A stretch of DNA of 64,000 nt from Streptosporangium sandarakinum (GTDB taxonomy: Bacteria; Actinomycetota; Actinomycetes; Streptosporangiales; Streptosporangiaceae): the NCBI RefSeq assembly GCF_013409935.1, contig NZ_JACCCO010000002.1, forward strand, positions 806,001 to 870,000, in the 5' to 3' direction. Under the pieces are notes generated by a model that had not been told where the DNA came from, did not search any database, and saw only the letters and a list, made by a program, of their open reading frames with translations. Both the position numbers and the translations under genes were made by a program. This document shows positions 62,849-64,000 of the stretch, in pieces (positions within the stretch are counted from its first letter, which is position 1; every line of letters starts with the position of its first letter).

Positions 62849-63663
62849 CCGCCCCCTCCGCCCCGGGGCCGCCCGACCCGGTCCCCGGGGGCACGCCCTC
62901 CGTCCCACCGGAGCCCTCCGGGGGAACGCCCACCGGGCCCCCTCCCCCGGGCACGCCGCCCGCGCCCGGCGCGGGAACCCCGGAACAGGCCCCGACGACC
63001 GCACCCGGCGCGGGAGTCCCGGAACAGGCCCCGACCGCCGCACCCGGCGCGGGAACTCCGGAACAGGCCCCGACGGCCGGCCCGTCCGCGGCCGGCCCGG
63101 TCCCGCGGAACCGGGCCGCCGACCGGGCGGCCGTCCGGGCCTTCCGCCCGCGCCGGGTGGTCCCCGCCGTCATAACGGCCGCCCTGATGCTCGCCGTCGG
63201 CGGCCTGGTCGCGACGGAGGTGATCTCCACGCTGCTCGGCAGCCCGGTGCGCGTCGTGCCGTACGACCGGATGTTCGCCTGGGCCGCCTCGACGCCGTGG
63301 CGGTCCCCGCAGGCGCTGGGGGCCGCGACCCTGCTCACCGCGCTGGGCCTGCTGCTCGTCCTGTCCGCGCTCATCCCCGGCCGGACCAGGACGGTCCCGG
63401 TCAGGACCGGCGACCCGGATCTGATCGTCGGCATGCGACCCCGCGGGTTCACCGGCGCCCTGGCCCACGCGGCGAACCGGGTGCCGGGCGTCGAGCACGC
63501 CCGGGTGCGGCTGGTCGGCAGGACCGCGCGGGTGACCGCCCGCACCACGCTGCGCGACACGTCCGGGCTTCCCGAGGCCGTACGGCAGGCCGTACACGCG
63601 CGGATCGAGGAGCTCTCCCCCGTGCACGACCATCCGGTGAGCGTGCGGCTGCGAGGGAGGTGA
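62845..63663 (+). CDS. DUF6286-type membrane protein with Pro-rich repeat N-terminus
   Basis: 272 residues from ATG 62845 (ATGA overlap). The first 85 residues are Pro/Gly/Ala-rich and include three imperfect copies of a 12-residue unit (APGAGTPEQAPT). Two membrane segments follow (VVPAVITAALMLAVGGLVATEVI; ALGAATLLTALGLLLVLSALIPG), then a C-terminal domain with GALAHAANRVPGVEHARVRLVGRTARVTARTTL that again recalls the Asp23/AmaP type fold. The family name is given from the arrangement in actinomycete Asp23 clusters; function unknown. Confidence 0.75.
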   Translation: MTAPSAPGPPDPVPGGTPSVPPEPSGGTPTGPPPPGTPPAPGAGTPEQAPTTAPGAGVPEQAPTAAPGAGTPEQAPTAGPSAAGPVPRNRAADRAAVRAFRPRRVVPAVITAALMLAVGGLVATEVISTLLGSPVRVVPYDRMFAWAASTPWRSPQALGAATLLTALGLLLVLSALIPGRTRTVPVRTGDPDLIVGMRPRGFTGALAHAANRVPGVEHARVRLVGRTARVTARTTLRDTSGLPEAVRQAVHARIEELSPVHDHPVSVRLRGR

Positions 63664-63670
63664 GCCGGAG

Positions 63671-64000
63671 GTGGACAGGAAGACCGCGCGGGGCAACCGG
63701 CTGGGACTGCTGATCATCGGGCTGCTGCTGACCGCCGCCGGCGTCTACGCGCTCGTCCGCGGCACCCGGCTGCTCCCGCAGAGCTGGGCGTCCGCCACGG
63801 AACCGCTGATCAGCCCCGCGACGCGCGCCGGGTTCGCCCGCACCGCCCCGTGGAGCTGGGCGGCGCTCTCCCTGGCCGCGGTGGTACTCGCCCTGTACGG
63901 CCTGCGCTGGCTGATCGTCCAGGGGCGCAGCGGCAGGCTGCGCGGCATCCGCCTGGAACACGGCCCGGGCGGCGTCACCGACGTCCGCGCGGACACGGTG
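63671..64000 (+). CDS. amaP: Alkaline shock membrane anchor protein AmaP-like, N-terminal part; runs off the window
   Basis: 110 codons from GTG 63671 (GGGAGG ten bases upstream) continue to the window edge. Two membrane segments are visible (LGLLIIGLLLTAAGVYALV and AALSLAAVVLALYGLRWLIVQG), separated by about 40 residues, the AmaP hairpin topology. The C-terminal Asp23-like domain begins at LRGIRLEHGPGGVTDV and is cut off. AmaP anchors Asp23 to the membrane in staphylococci. Last visible gene of the operon. Confidence 0.8.
   Translation, partial: MDRKTARGNRLGLLIIGLLLTAAGVYALVRGTRLLPQSWASATEPLISPATRAGFARTAPWSWAALSLAAVVLALYGLRWLIVQGRSGRLRGIRLEHGPGGVTDVRADTV

Overview
The window is a gene-dense, very GC-rich stretch of an actinomycete chromosome. 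Gene content and order (rpmF-rnc-mutM-acyP-smc-ftsY; coaD-rsmD-recG-fakA / rpmB; thiL/thiD; ddl-gpsA-plsC; hup-leuD-leuC / ndgR; FAH-gltX; an Asp23/AmaP cluster) fit the Streptosporangiaceae (Streptosporangium-like), but the genus is an inference. There is no rRNA, CRISPR array, prophage, insertion sequence or plasmid replication gene. Most convergent gene pairs are closed by perfect GC-rich hairpins that probably terminate in both directions.

Layout. 1-18.7 kb is mostly accessory: the start of an AMP-binding enzyme, typA, sodC, a lipoprotein polysaccharide deacetylase, an XRE/cupin regulator facing a DMT exporter, a SigR-like sigma factor without an adjacent anti-sigma gene, a Cds1-like PLP enzyme, an iron-siderophore ABC importer with an IdeR/DmdR-type iron box, a LysR regulator facing a truncated oxidoreductase fused in operon to a hydrolase, and a secreted penicillin-acylase-type enzyme with a C-terminal F5/8C (CBM32-like) domain. 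18.7-33.5 kb is conserved core: signal recognition (ftsY), chromosome condensation (smc), repair (mutM, recG), RNA processing (rnc, rsmD), CoA synthesis (coaD), ribosomal proteins L32 and L28. 33.6-48.4 kb holds thiamine, peptidoglycan, phospholipid, F420 and leucine biosynthesis genes, HU, and an MFS exporter/TetR pair. 48.6-61.2 kb has an acidic protein of unknown function, a thioredoxin-fold/SGNH pair, three tRNA genes (Glu, Glu, Gln), an M3 peptidase, a drug-resistance island, gltX and an FAH-family enzyme. 61.4-64 kb is an alkaline-shock (Asp23/AmaP) operon that runs off the end.

The most interesting locus is 54988-58906. A PadR repressor gene faces a MATE efflux gene; the MATE stop codon overlaps (ATGA) the start of a 26-codon leader peptide carrying an Arg-Pro-Arg '+X+' macrolide arrest-type motif; the leader is followed by a stack of hairpins, one of which covers the ribosome binding site of an Erm 23S rRNA methyltransferase; a BmrR-like MerR regulator follows. 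This reads as an inducible macrolide-type resistance locus with transcriptional and translational control layered on each other.

Other signals not explained by ordinary genes: a run of four perfect hairpins ending in an intrinsic terminator at 28966-29110 (candidate small RNA antisense to the surrounding genes); clear palindromic operators in three divergent regulator/transporter gaps (5421-5493, 43546-43692, 55567-55598); several genes whose start codon lies exactly six bases after a TANNNT box (leaderless promoters); short tandem duplications that copy gene ends including stop codons; and about tenfold enrichment of the palindrome CCGTACGG over the whole window.
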